Origin: Bacillota bacterium
GTDB lineage: Bacteria > Bacillota > Clostridia > Oscillospirales > Acutalibacteraceae
Length of the DNA stretch: 8,965 bases
Reading direction: 5' to 3'
NCBI GenBank assembly: GCA_023420245.1
Contig: JAEZWL010000069.1
Location: 1-8,965 of the forward strand
Shown here: piece after piece, positions 1 through 4,797 of the stretch
How the letters are laid out: every line of letters begins with the position of its first letter
Position numbering within the stretch: position 1 is the stretch's first letter
Program-made: the position numbers and the translations under genes
The notes under the pieces: model-generated
The model's input: the letters and a program-made list of their open reading frames with translations, nothing else
The model's database searches: none
Told to the model about the DNA's origin: nothing

Positions 1-96
1 TCTCATCTATCTTGGAGCAACAACAAGGCCATGCGTACCCTCGGCTGGAAAAGTCCTCTTCAACTTCTTGCCGCTTCCCTTGGTTCATATCATTGA
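1..96 (+). pseudogene. Possible C-terminal tail of an integrase-core (IS3/IS481-like) transposase
   Basis: Frame 1 is open from the window edge to a TGA at 94-96 and gives 31 residues. Residues 8-19 read NKAMRTLGWKSP. This resembles the N..RPH..LG.KTP motif near the end of the DDE integrase core of IS3/IS481-type transposases, although the usual RPH triplet is degraded to KAM. No further gene of this type follows, and I could not identify a terminal inverted repeat with confidence. It may be the end of an intact element lying left of the window or a decayed remnant. The match is short, so another protein tail or a chance reading frame remains possible. Confidence 0.3.
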
Positions 97-136
97 CAAA
101 CACAGACCACAGATTAAAAAATTTGACCCTGATTAC

Positions 137-165
137 TTGACAAGAGATGGGGTTTGTTATATATT
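137..165 (+). promoter_or_regulatory. Sigma-A type promoter for the membrane protein/ECF/methyltransferase unit
   Basis: A perfect TTGACA -35 box (137-142) is separated by 17 nt from TATATT (160-165), a near-consensus -10 box. Transcription would start near 172. It points toward the gene at 407, and no other good promoter is seen before that gene. The assignment rests on the consensus match and position only. Confidence 0.6.
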
Positions 166-178
166 ATTTATTGTTAAA

Positions 179-216
179 CTTTGCCTGAAGGTAAAGAGGA
201 TTGCAGAAGGTAATCT
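179..216 (+). ncRNA. Tandem similar hairpins in the leader (candidate regulatory RNA)
   Basis: Two hairpins sit almost side by side, just after the predicted transcription start. The first pairs CTTTGCC (179-185) with GGTAAAG (190-196) around a TGAA loop, with one G-U pair. The second pairs GGATTGC (198-204) with GTAATCT (210-216) around AGAAG, with two G-U pairs. Their sequences are near-repeats, both built on TTGC..GAAGGTAA. A run of six T follows at 220-225. The loops do not match the ACGR loops of the guanidine-II (mini-ykkC) riboswitch, and no other class was recognised. Confidence 0.35.
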
Positions 217-268
217 GAGTTTTTTAAAGTGCCAAACCGGTGTTTCCATTCAAACAATAATAGTCATG

Positions 269-309
269 AAGGCTGTTGGTTTACTTGCAAGTAGATTGAC
301 AGCTTTTTT
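269..309 (+). terminator. Terminator-like hairpin inside the leader (possible attenuator)
   Basis: AAGGCTGT (269-276) can pair with ACAGCTTT (299-306; one G-U pair), and the T-run spans 304-309. Within the loop is a perfect 12-nt palindrome TACTTGCAAGTA (282-293) that extends the structure. It lies between the promoter at 137-165 and the first gene at 407. It could attenuate this transcript, or it could end transcription arriving from the left. Its strength is uncertain because an internal loop breaks the stem. Confidence 0.4.
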
Positions 310-406
310 ATTGTGTGCTTTTTTATGAAAGCGGCGGGAAAACGGTTTGTGCAATTCAGCGTGTGGAATACATAATCAGGGATCATAATTGTAGGAGGAA
401 TTTTTA

Positions 407-829
407 ATGGCTTGTTTTATAGCACCAACGGTTGAGGCAATTGTTGTGACAATTGTCAAAAAGAGTGTAGAAAAAAAAGAGAGGGAAGCGCAAAAGATAG
501 CGTTGGCGACCGGCGCTCCCGCTGCTGAAAATCAGGCGGAATCCGGAATTTCGTGGAGCCGCAAATTAAGCTGGCTCAGGAACCTTTTATGGGGCGGCGT
601 TTTCTTGCTGGCGATTGAACATATCTGGCACGGAGAAGTGGTTCCGTGGCCGCCGTTCCTGACCGCAATGAATAACCCGGCGGATATTATGCCCATGGTG
701 CAGGAGATTGCCACAGTGGGCGTATCCATGGCGCTTCTTGTGACTGCGGTATGGTGTGTCATGTGCTTTGCTGCCGACCATATCAGTAAAACGAAATCTG
801 CCGCGGTTCCCGCGGCGCAGGAGGAATAA
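407..829 (+). CDS. Small conserved-looking membrane protein of unknown function
   Basis: The product has 140 residues and I do not recognise its family. The start is clear: AGGAGG (393-398) stands 8 nt before the ATG. The N-terminus (MACFIAPTVEAIVVTIV) is hydrophobic and could be a first membrane-associated helix. It is followed by a basic, then Ala-rich, probably flexible stretch (residues 18-50). A second hydrophobic segment covers about residues 57-73 and a third 101-122; the tail is short and polar. The striking part is residues 71-83 (EHIWHGEVVPWPP), which pack two His, an acidic residue and two Trp at a membrane edge and could bind a ligand or metal (inference). The stop lies 4 nt before the next small membrane protein, so the two are probably made together and may form a complex. 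Being first in the ECF/methyltransferase unit suggests a role alongside the transporter. Confidence 0.75.
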   Translation: MACFIAPTVEAIVVTIVKKSVEKKEREAQKIALATGAPAAENQAESGISWSRKLSWLRNLLWGGVFLLAIEHIWHGEVVPWPPFLTAMNNPADIMPMVQEIATVGVSMALLVTAVWCVMCFAADHISKTKSAAVPAAQEE

Positions 830-833
830 GACA

Positions 834-1133
834 ATGTGTTTAATCATTACTCTGCTTGCGGCGGTAATTGCCACGGTCGTCTGGTACACACAGGCACCTA
901 AGGATTTATACAAAGTCAGTACGCTGTGCTTTATGTTCTGGGGAGCATCCATTATGTGGCTCGTCGACGGATTCTTCTGTATCGCGAAGGGCGAGGCGTT
1001 TTTGGATTTCAGCCTTAACGACGCTTTACTGGGCTTTACGGTCGTTCTTTGCGGGCTGGCGGTATGGGTTATCGTTCTGCTGTATCAGGACCCCAAAAAT
1101 GTATGGAAGTCTAAATTGAATTCTAAAAACTGA
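834..1133 (+). CDS. Small three-helix membrane protein of unknown function
   Basis: The product has 99 residues. I chose ATG 834 because AGGAGG at 819-824, inside the end of the preceding gene, lies 9 nt upstream. Longer readings in this frame would overlap the previous gene heavily. Three hydrophobic segments are visible, at about residues 1-18, 29-49 and 62-84. The middle one has the buried acidic residue D45 within WGASIMWLVDGFFC, unusual for a simple anchor. The C-terminus is short and basic (residues 88-99). The 4-nt gap to the upstream gene points to translational coupling and a shared membrane complex. No catalytic motif is visible. It is not a recognised ECF T component, being too short and lacking the coupling helices with Ala-Arg-Gly motifs known in EcfT. 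Confidence 0.72.
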   Translation: MCLIITLLAAVIATVVWYTQAPKDLYKVSTLCFMFWGASIMWLVDGFFCIAKGEAFLDFSLNDALLGFTVVLCGLAVWVIVLLYQDPKNVWKSKLNSKN

Positions 1134-1194
1134 TCATCGGGGAAACGCCCCTTGCGGTACGCCGGGTATCGGAAAAGGACCCTGCGTTATGATC
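1131..1194 (+). ncRNA. Candidate folded element before the ECF S component
   Basis: The 86-nt gap between the second membrane protein and the S component can fold. GATCAT (1132-1137) can pair with ATGATC (1189-1194). Inside, GGGG (1139-1142) pairs with CCCC (1148-1151), and GGGT (1164-1167) pairs with ACCC (1179-1182). The ribosome binding site of the S component (1206-1211) lies 11 nt beyond. There is no T-run, so it is not a terminator. It could tune translation or mark a processing site. The individual stems are short and no known class was recognised. Confidence 0.25.
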
Positions 1195-1205
1195 GGATAT
1201 ATTGT

Positions 1206-1222
1206 AAGGAGATTTGTTTGTG
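1206..1222 (+). promoter_or_regulatory. Ribosome binding site that fixes a GTG start
   Basis: AAGGAG (1206-1211) lies 8 nt before GTG 1220-1222, a normal spacing. The in-frame TTG at 1214 would leave only 2 nt, so GTG is the likelier start of the ECF S component. The first residues are then MKKS, a common bacterial N-terminus. Confidence 0.7.
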
Positions 1223-1747
1223 AAAAAATCAATCACCGTAAACCTGACCGGAACAGCCCTTTGTATTGCGCTCGGCATTGTTCTTCCTATGTTTTTCCAT
1301 ATGTTCGGGGCTGGTACAACCTTTTTACCCATGCACATTCCCGTATTGCTCTGCGGACTGATTTTCGGGTGGCAATACGGCGCGCTTTGCGGGTTTATTG
1401 TTCCGCTGCTGTCCTCCGTTTTAACCGGAATGCCCCCGATTTTCCCGATCGGAACCGCCATGATGCTTGAGCTTTGCGCTTACGGTGCGTTAACCGGTGT
1501 TTTTTATCAGAAATTCCGCTGGAACCTATATCTTGCGCTGATTGGTGCGATGCTTGGCGGCCGCGCTGTTTCCGGAGCCGCAAACGCGATTTTTATGAAT
1601 ATGGCAAATAAGCCGTATGGATTTCCGGTTTTCCTTTCAGGAGCGTTTGTTCAGGCGCTGCCCGGAATCCTGATTCAGGTTATTCTGATTCCCGCCATAA
1701 TTCTGGCCTTGGAAAAGTCGAAATTCATGATCAGACAAAGAGCTTGA
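1220..1747 (+). CDS. ECF transporter S component (substrate-binding membrane subunit)
   Basis: The product has 175 residues, the usual size for an S component of an energy-coupling factor transporter. The family binds a vitamin or other micronutrient in the membrane and docks on a shared EcfA/EcfA'/EcfT module. The protein is hydrophobic nearly throughout, with about six segments. Family-like features are FLPMHIPVLLCGLIFGWQYG (residues 35-54), the following GFIVPLLSSVLTGMPP (58-73) and the small-residue helix RAVSGAANAIF (115-125). No ATPase or T component is in the window, so a remotely encoded module is needed (group II arrangement). The substrate cannot be read from sequence, and I do not assign it to BioY, ThiT, RibU or FolT. 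Its TGA (1745-1747) is 23 nt before the methyltransferase start, consistent with one operon. Confidence 0.8.
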   Translation: MKKSITVNLTGTALCIALGIVLPMFFHMFGAGTTFLPMHIPVLLCGLIFGWQYGALCGFIVPLLSSVLTGMPPIFPIGTAMMLELCAYGALTGVFYQKFRWNLYLALIGAMLGGRAVSGAANAIFMNMANKPYGFPVFLSGAFVQALPGILIQVILIPAIILALEKSKFMIRQRA

Positions 1748-1770
1748 ACAGGGAGGACGGGAGCAAGACT

Positions 1771-2358
1771 ATGGCAAATGAAATCAAAGAGTTTTTTGAC
1801 CAGCGCGCCGAGGTATGGGACGATATTTGCAGCTATGATCAAAAAAAGATGGAAGCGATCGTGACCCTTGCAGGAATTACCTCCGGCTCTAGGGTTCTGG
1901 ATATCGCCTGCGGAACCGGAGTCATGTTTCCAGAAATGCTTTCTCGAAAACCGGAAATGATATTGGGCATAGACTTGTCGGATGCCATGATCGCCAAAGC
2001 ACGGAGAAAATTTACGGACGAGCGGCTGCGGCTGCTTGCGTCCGATCTATTTCAAGTTCGGGAAACCGGTTTTGATGTCGCGATGATCTTCTGTGCGTAT
2101 CCCCATTTTCCCGATAAATCAAAGCTTGCGCAACAGATTTCCGGGATGCTGAACGACGGCGGAAGATTTATGGTCGCGCACTGCGAAGGCAGAACTTCAA
2201 TTAACCACTGTCATTCCGGCAAAGCGGTAAGTCAAATCTCCTGGCCCCTGCGCCCTGTAAGGGAAGAGGCTGCTGAATTTGCGCTTTATTTTGACGTTGA
2301 CATGATGGCGGATACTTCCGGTATCTATTTCTTTTCCGGCACGAAGAAGCGCGGGTAA
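1771..2358 (+). CDS. Class I SAM-dependent methyltransferase
   Basis: The product has 195 residues and is predicted cytosolic. I chose ATG 1771 because GGGAG (1759-1763) lies 7 nt upstream; a TTG at 1744 overlaps the preceding stop and has no binding site. Motif I, the SAM-binding loop, is VLDIACGTG (residues 42-50). The acidic residue of motif II is D68 in GIDLS, and SDL (91-93) corresponds to motif III. FDVAMIFCAYPHFPD (101-115) fills the motif IV/post-I position. A distinctive C-terminal segment, HCEGRTSINHCHSG (137-150), clusters three His and two Cys and may form the acceptor site or bind a metal (inference). At 195 residues it is a bare Rossmann-fold enzyme. The acceptor is unknown. Being last in the ECF unit suggests it acts on the imported compound or a product of it. 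The terminator follows within 30 nt. Confidence 0.85.
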   Translation: MANEIKEFFDQRAEVWDDICSYDQKKMEAIVTLAGITSGSRVLDIACGTGVMFPEMLSRKPEMILGIDLSDAMIAKARRKFTDERLRLLASDLFQVRETGFDVAMIFCAYPHFPDKSKLAQQISGMLNDGGRFMVAHCEGRTSINHCHSGKAVSQISWPLRPVREEAAEFALYFDVDMMADTSGIYFFSGTKKRG

Positions 2359-2381
2359 GCGCCGCAATCTTATACAGTCGA

Positions 2382-2416
2382 AAAGACCTGCCCTTTTTAA
2401 GCGGCAGGTCTTTCTT
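2382..2416 (+). terminator. Rho-independent terminator after the methyltransferase gene
   Basis: An 11-bp perfect stem pairs AAAGACCTGCC (2382-2392) with GGCAGGTCTTT (2403-2413) around a 10-nt loop. The T-rich tail TTTCTT (2411-2416) follows. It ends the four-gene unit. Confidence 0.85.
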
Positions 2417-2530
2417 GTAGGGTACCCGGAGAGCGCACGTTCTAAAGGATGAAAATCCTGAGCCCGCGCGGTAGTGGGAAGGGTATAGCCGAACTTATCC
2501 GTTCAGTGACAACGCTCAGATTTCAAATTT
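2417..2530 (+). mobile_element. Candidate 5' fragment of a group II (IIC-like) intron
   Basis: This non-coding stretch is compact and can fold. GAGCG (2431-2435) pairs with CGCTC (2513-2517) as an enclosing stem. AGGAT-GAAA-ATCCT (2446-2459) is a hairpin with a GNRA loop. CCCGC (2463-2467) pairs with GTGGG (2474-2478), and GAAC (2491-2494) with GTTC (2501-2504). Blocks TACCCGG (2423-2429), CTAAAGGATGAAAATCC (2442-2458), TAGCC (2486-2490) and ATCCG (2497-2501) occur in the same order as similar blocks in domain I of bacterial group IIC introns, as I remember that family. Such introns insert just after terminator stems, and this one lies directly after one. No reverse transcriptase frame and no domain V were found before pta, and the canonical GTGYG start is not clear. 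A truncated intron fits best; a riboswitch-like RNA is the alternative. Confidence 0.35.
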
Positions 2531-2553
2531 TATCAAAAATATAATTTGATTTG

Positions 2554-2582
2554 TTGACAAATAAGAGGAAAAGGCATAATAT
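2554..2582 (+). promoter_or_regulatory. Sigma-A type promoter for pta
   Basis: A perfect TTGACA (2554-2559) is followed after 17 nt by TAATAT (2577-2582). CATAAT (2575-2580) at 15 nt is an alternative -10 box. Transcription would begin near 2589 and leave a leader of about 210 nt before pta. Confidence 0.55.
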
Positions 2583-2716
2583 TAATCCGGAAATAAACAG
2601 GAGCGCTTCTTTGCTGCTTTCAGGTTTTGTCCGGTCGCGAAAGACCACGTGTCCCGTGATTATTCGTATCAACAATCAACTTCAAAATAAAGTGGTGTAT
2701 ATTAATTATGATTGCA

Positions 2717-2736
2717 GGGCACCGATAAAGGTGTCC
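2717..2736 (+). other. Hairpin in the pta leader
   Basis: GGGCACC (2717-2723) pairs with GGTGTCC (2730-2736) around GATAAA, giving a 7-bp stem with one G-U pair. No T-run follows, so it is not a terminator. It sits about 50 nt before the pta ribosome binding site and could protect or tune the mRNA (inference). Confidence 0.35.
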
Positions 2737-2784
2737 CGCACGGAACGCAAAAAAGAAGGGTATGCGCTTCCAAAGCTTCATTAT

Positions 2785-2803
2785 AAGGAGGATTTTGTTT
2801 ATG
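2785..2803 (+). promoter_or_regulatory. Strong ribosome binding site fixing the pta start
   Basis: AAGGAGG (2785-2791) is 9 nt before ATG 2801-2803. An in-frame ATG at 2762 would add 13 residues but would place this site inside the gene and has no site of its own. Confidence 0.8.
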
Positions 2804-3772
2804 TTTAAAAAAATGGTCGCAATGCTAAAGGCAGATAAGCGAAAGCTGGTTTTTACGGAGGGTACGGATTCAAGAATTCTTGAAGCGGCGAGCAGGCTGA
2901 AAAAAGAAGAAATTCTGGAGCCGATTCTTTTGGGAAATTCAGAAGAAATAAAAGCCGCTTCTAAGGAATGTGGCTGGTCGATCGACGGAATTCAGATTAT
3001 TGATCCATTGGACTTTGCTGATTTTGAGGCAATGGTTGCAAAGATGTTTGAACTCAGAAAAGGTAAAATGGATGAGGAAGCCTGCCGTTCCGCGTTAAAG
3101 AAATCCAATTATTTCGGAACCATGCTGGTGAAAATGGGATACGCCGACGGTCTTCTGGGCGGCGCGACCTATTCCACAGCCGATACGGTTCGCCCCGCGC
3201 TTCAAATCGTAAAGACCAAGCCGGGTAATAAAATTGTATCAAGCTGCTTTATTATGGTTCGTCCGACCGAAAACGGAGATGAGAAATATGTGATGGCGGA
3301 TTGCGCGATCAATATTGCTCCGAATGAGGACGAGCTGGTAGAAATAGCGGTGGAAACTGCAAGAACAGCAAAAATATTTGACATCGACCCAAAGGTGGCC
3401 ATGCTTTCTTACAGCACCATGGGTTCCGGCAAGGGCGATTCGGTTGACATCGTACACAATGCGGCGGAAAAATTGAAAGCAATGAACCTTGATTTTCCGG
3501 TAGACGGTGAGCTCCAGTTTGACGCCGCGTTTTCACCGGAAGTTGCTAAAATTAAAGCGAAGGATTCTCCGGTAGCCGGTCAGGCAAACACCTTTGTATT
3601 CCCCGACATTAACGCGAGTAATATCGGATACAAGATCGCACAGCGCCTTGGCGGATTTGATGCCATCGGTCCGATTCTCCAGGGTCTGAACGCTCCGATT
3701 AATGACCTTTCCAGAGGCTGTAATGCTGAGGAAGTCTATAAAATGGCAATTATTACTGCCGCGTTGAAGTAA
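2801..3772 (+). CDS. pta: Phosphate acetyltransferase (phosphotransacetylase)
   Basis: The product has 323 residues, the size of the short single-domain Pta of Firmicutes, without the extra N-terminal domain of the long enterobacterial form. It interconverts acetyl-CoA plus phosphate with acetyl phosphate plus CoA (EC 2.3.1.8), in the cytosol. Family blocks are FTEGTDSRILEAA (residues 18-30), GLLGGATYSTADTVRPALQI (117-136), SYSTMGSGKG (203-212) around the substrate pocket, DGELQFDAA (235-243), NTFVFPDINASNIGYK (263-278) and GPILQGLNAPINDLSRGC (290-307). A phosphate butyryltransferase is possible but less likely, because the Pta-specific C-terminal blocks are present. Acetate kinase (ackA), the usual partner gene, is not adjacent; a PHP-domain hydrolase follows after 27 nt. 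The own promoter and long leader suggest independent control. Confidence 0.93.
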   Translation: MFKKMVAMLKADKRKLVFTEGTDSRILEAASRLKKEEILEPILLGNSEEIKAASKECGWSIDGIQIIDPLDFADFEAMVAKMFELRKGKMDEEACRSALKKSNYFGTMLVKMGYADGLLGGATYSTADTVRPALQIVKTKPGNKIVSSCFIMVRPTENGDEKYVMADCAINIAPNEDELVEIAVETARTAKIFDIDPKVAMLSYSTMGSGKGDSVDIVHNAAEKLKAMNLDFPVDGELQFDAAFSPEVAKIKAKDSPVAGQANTFVFPDINASNIGYKIAQRLGGFDAIGPILQGLNAPINDLSRGCNAEEVYKMAIITAALK

Positions 3773-3799
3773 TTTAGATAGGAAATTGGGACGTTTGAA

Positions 3800-4681
3800 A
3801 TGAGTATTCTGTTTGACACCGCAGGAACCTGGTACAAAGGCAACCTTCATATGCACACCACGAATTCCGACGGCTCGCTTTCTCCCGAAGCTGCGGCGTC
3901 TCTTTACAAAAACGCGGGGTATGATTTCATCGCGCTGACCGATCATTGGGTTCAAAGCGAAAACATACAGGAGGACGGCTTCCTGTTTTTGAGCGGCTGT
4001 GAGTGGGATACCGGGGATATGGTTCGTTCTGCCATATTCCATATTATCGGCGTAGGAATGGAAAAGCAAGTATTGCTGCAAAAAGACCTTTCCAGAAGTC
4101 CGCAGATGATTATTGACGCAATTAACGAGGCGGGTGGAATCGCGATTCTCGCTCACCCGGCGTGGTCTGTTACTGACCCGGAGGATGGGTTATCCCTCAG
4201 CGGATTCAGCGGCGCGGAGATTTATAATACCTTTTCCGGTCTGCCGTGGAACGGGCGGCGCGCGGACTCCAGCCTGTATTTTGACCTTTGGGCAAACAAG
4301 GGAAGAGCGGCGGGATGCTTTGCCGCCGACGACTGTCATGTATACGGCGGAGAGCAGACAAGCTCCTATATCATGGTGAATGCTCCGGAATTGACCGCTG
4401 ACGCTGTCAAGAAATCGATTGCCGCAGGAAATTTTTACGCTTCTCAGGGTCCGGTTTTTCAGAATGTAAGGATCAACAAGAATTCTGTGGAGGTTGACTG
4501 CTCCGAGGTCAAATCGGTTGTGTTTTATACCAATACTGTTTGGTGCGGCGACCGGGTATGCAGCGGCAGCATAACGACCGCTTCCTACCGCATAAAACCT
4601 ACTGACAGGTATGTTCGCGTGGAGCTGGTGGACCAGAGCGGAAACATGGCTTGGACGTCCCCGTTCTTTGTAAACCAATAA
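3800..4681 (+). CDS. PHP-domain metal-dependent hydrolase (CehA/McbA-like)
   Basis: The product has 293 residues and no signal peptide. The PHP fold carries the expected metal ligands: H17 and H19 in NLHMH, D24, H49 in LTDHW, E68 in GCEW, H81, H119 in ILAHP, and the closing pair D178/H180 in ADDCH. The phrase GNLHMHTTNSDGSLSPE (residues 14-30) and the late ADDCHVYGG block fit the CehA/McbA-type branch better than the polymerase- or histidinol-phosphatase-type PHP proteins. The C-terminal 80 or so residues look like a small beta-rich domain. The family hydrolyses phosphoesters or related bonds with two or three bound metals; the substrate here is unknown. A weak TTGGGA lies upstream of ATG 3800. 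The gene is 27 nt behind pta and probably cotranscribed, and a strong terminator follows. Confidence 0.82.
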   Translation: MSILFDTAGTWYKGNLHMHTTNSDGSLSPEAAASLYKNAGYDFIALTDHWVQSENIQEDGFLFLSGCEWDTGDMVRSAIFHIIGVGMEKQVLLQKDLSRSPQMIIDAINEAGGIAILAHPAWSVTDPEDGLSLSGFSGAEIYNTFSGLPWNGRRADSSLYFDLWANKGRAAGCFAADDCHVYGGEQTSSYIMVNAPELTADAVKKSIAAGNFYASQGPVFQNVRINKNSVEVDCSEVKSVVFYTNTVWCGDRVCSGSITTASYRIKPTDRYVRVELVDQSGNMAWTSPFFVNQ

Positions 4682-4700
4682 AACATCATAACAGAAAGTC

Positions 4701-4731
4701 AGTCCCCCGACCAAATGGTCGGGGGACTTTT
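4701..4731 (+). terminator. Strong rho-independent terminator after the PHP gene
   Basis: A perfect 12-bp stem pairs AGTCCCCCGACC (4701-4712) with GGTCGGGGGACT (4717-4728) around AAAT. TTTT (4728-4731) follows. It ends the pta-PHP transcript 20 nt after the stop. Confidence 0.93.
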
Positions 4732-4738
4732 GGTATGC

Positions 4739-4768
4739 AAAAAACCCCCGGTCAAAAAACCGGAGGTT
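4739..4768 (-). terminator. Rho-independent terminator of the liv operon
   Basis: On the - strand, AACCTCCGGT (4768-4759) pairs with ACCGGGGGTT (4752-4743) with one mismatch, around a T-rich 6-nt loop. The U-run comes from A4739-A4744 on the + strand. It lies about 30 nt past the livF stop and back to back with the + strand terminator. Confidence 0.85.
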
Positions 4769-4797
4769 AAAAATTGTGTTATAGTCGATTGCTATAA

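Larger units (their letters stand above)
97..406 (+). other. Gene-free AT-rich region: promoter plus long 5' leader
   Basis: This stretch is clearly AT-richer than the flanking genes and has no convincing coding frame. One frame is open to 328, but it starts at TTG without a ribosome binding site, runs through the promoter and encodes no recognisable motif. The stretch holds a promoter (137-165), two adjacent similar hairpins (179-216), a T-run (220-225), a terminator-like hairpin (269-309) and the AGGAGG ribosome binding site (393-398) of the first gene. The 5' untranslated leader would be about 235 nt, long enough to hold a regulatory RNA. Confidence 0.6.
2531..2800 (+). other. Gene-free region: pta promoter and about 210-nt leader
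   Basis: No convincing coding frame is present. One frame is open (2551-2808), but it starts with TTG inside the -35 region, lacks a ribosome binding site, runs through the pta start in another frame and shows no motif. The region holds the promoter (2554-2582), a GGTC-GCGAAA-GACC hairpin (2633-2646), a 7-bp hairpin at 2717-2736 and the pta ribosome binding site (2785-2791). No known riboswitch class was recognised. Confidence 0.6.

Noticed and set aside
179..216. Guanidine-II (mini-ykkC) riboswitch
   Set aside because: The tandem hairpin layout is similar, but the loops are TGAA and AGAAG rather than the required ACGR.
68..328. Open frame of 86 codons on the + strand
   Set aside because: It starts with TTG without a ribosome binding site, spans the promoter at 137-165 and the terminator-like hairpin, and has no recognisable motif.
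587..952. Antisense frame over the two small membrane proteins
   Set aside because: The + strand genes have AGGAGG sites and clear membrane segments; the antisense product is rich in His, Arg and Cys with no domain.
2442..2490. Cobalamin or FMN riboswitch suggested by GGATGAAAATCC and GCCCGCG
   Set aside because: The conserved blocks of those riboswitches do not occur in the right order and other core elements are missing.
2551..2808. Open frame of 85 codons on the + strand before pta
   Set aside because: It starts with TTG in the promoter -35 region, has no ribosome binding site and overlaps the pta start in another frame.
3533..4156. Long antisense frame (207 codons) over the ends of pta and the PHP gene
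   Set aside because: Both sense genes have clear family motifs; the antisense translation shows no domain and has no ribosome binding site.
4190..4714. Antisense frame (174 codons) over the PHP gene
   Set aside because: It starts inside the terminator stem at 4701-4728 and is a shadow of the PHP reading frame.
4779..4797. Inverted repeat TTATAG/CTATAA just past the livF stop
   Set aside because: It is a short AT-only stem without a T-run; the real terminator is at 4739-4768.
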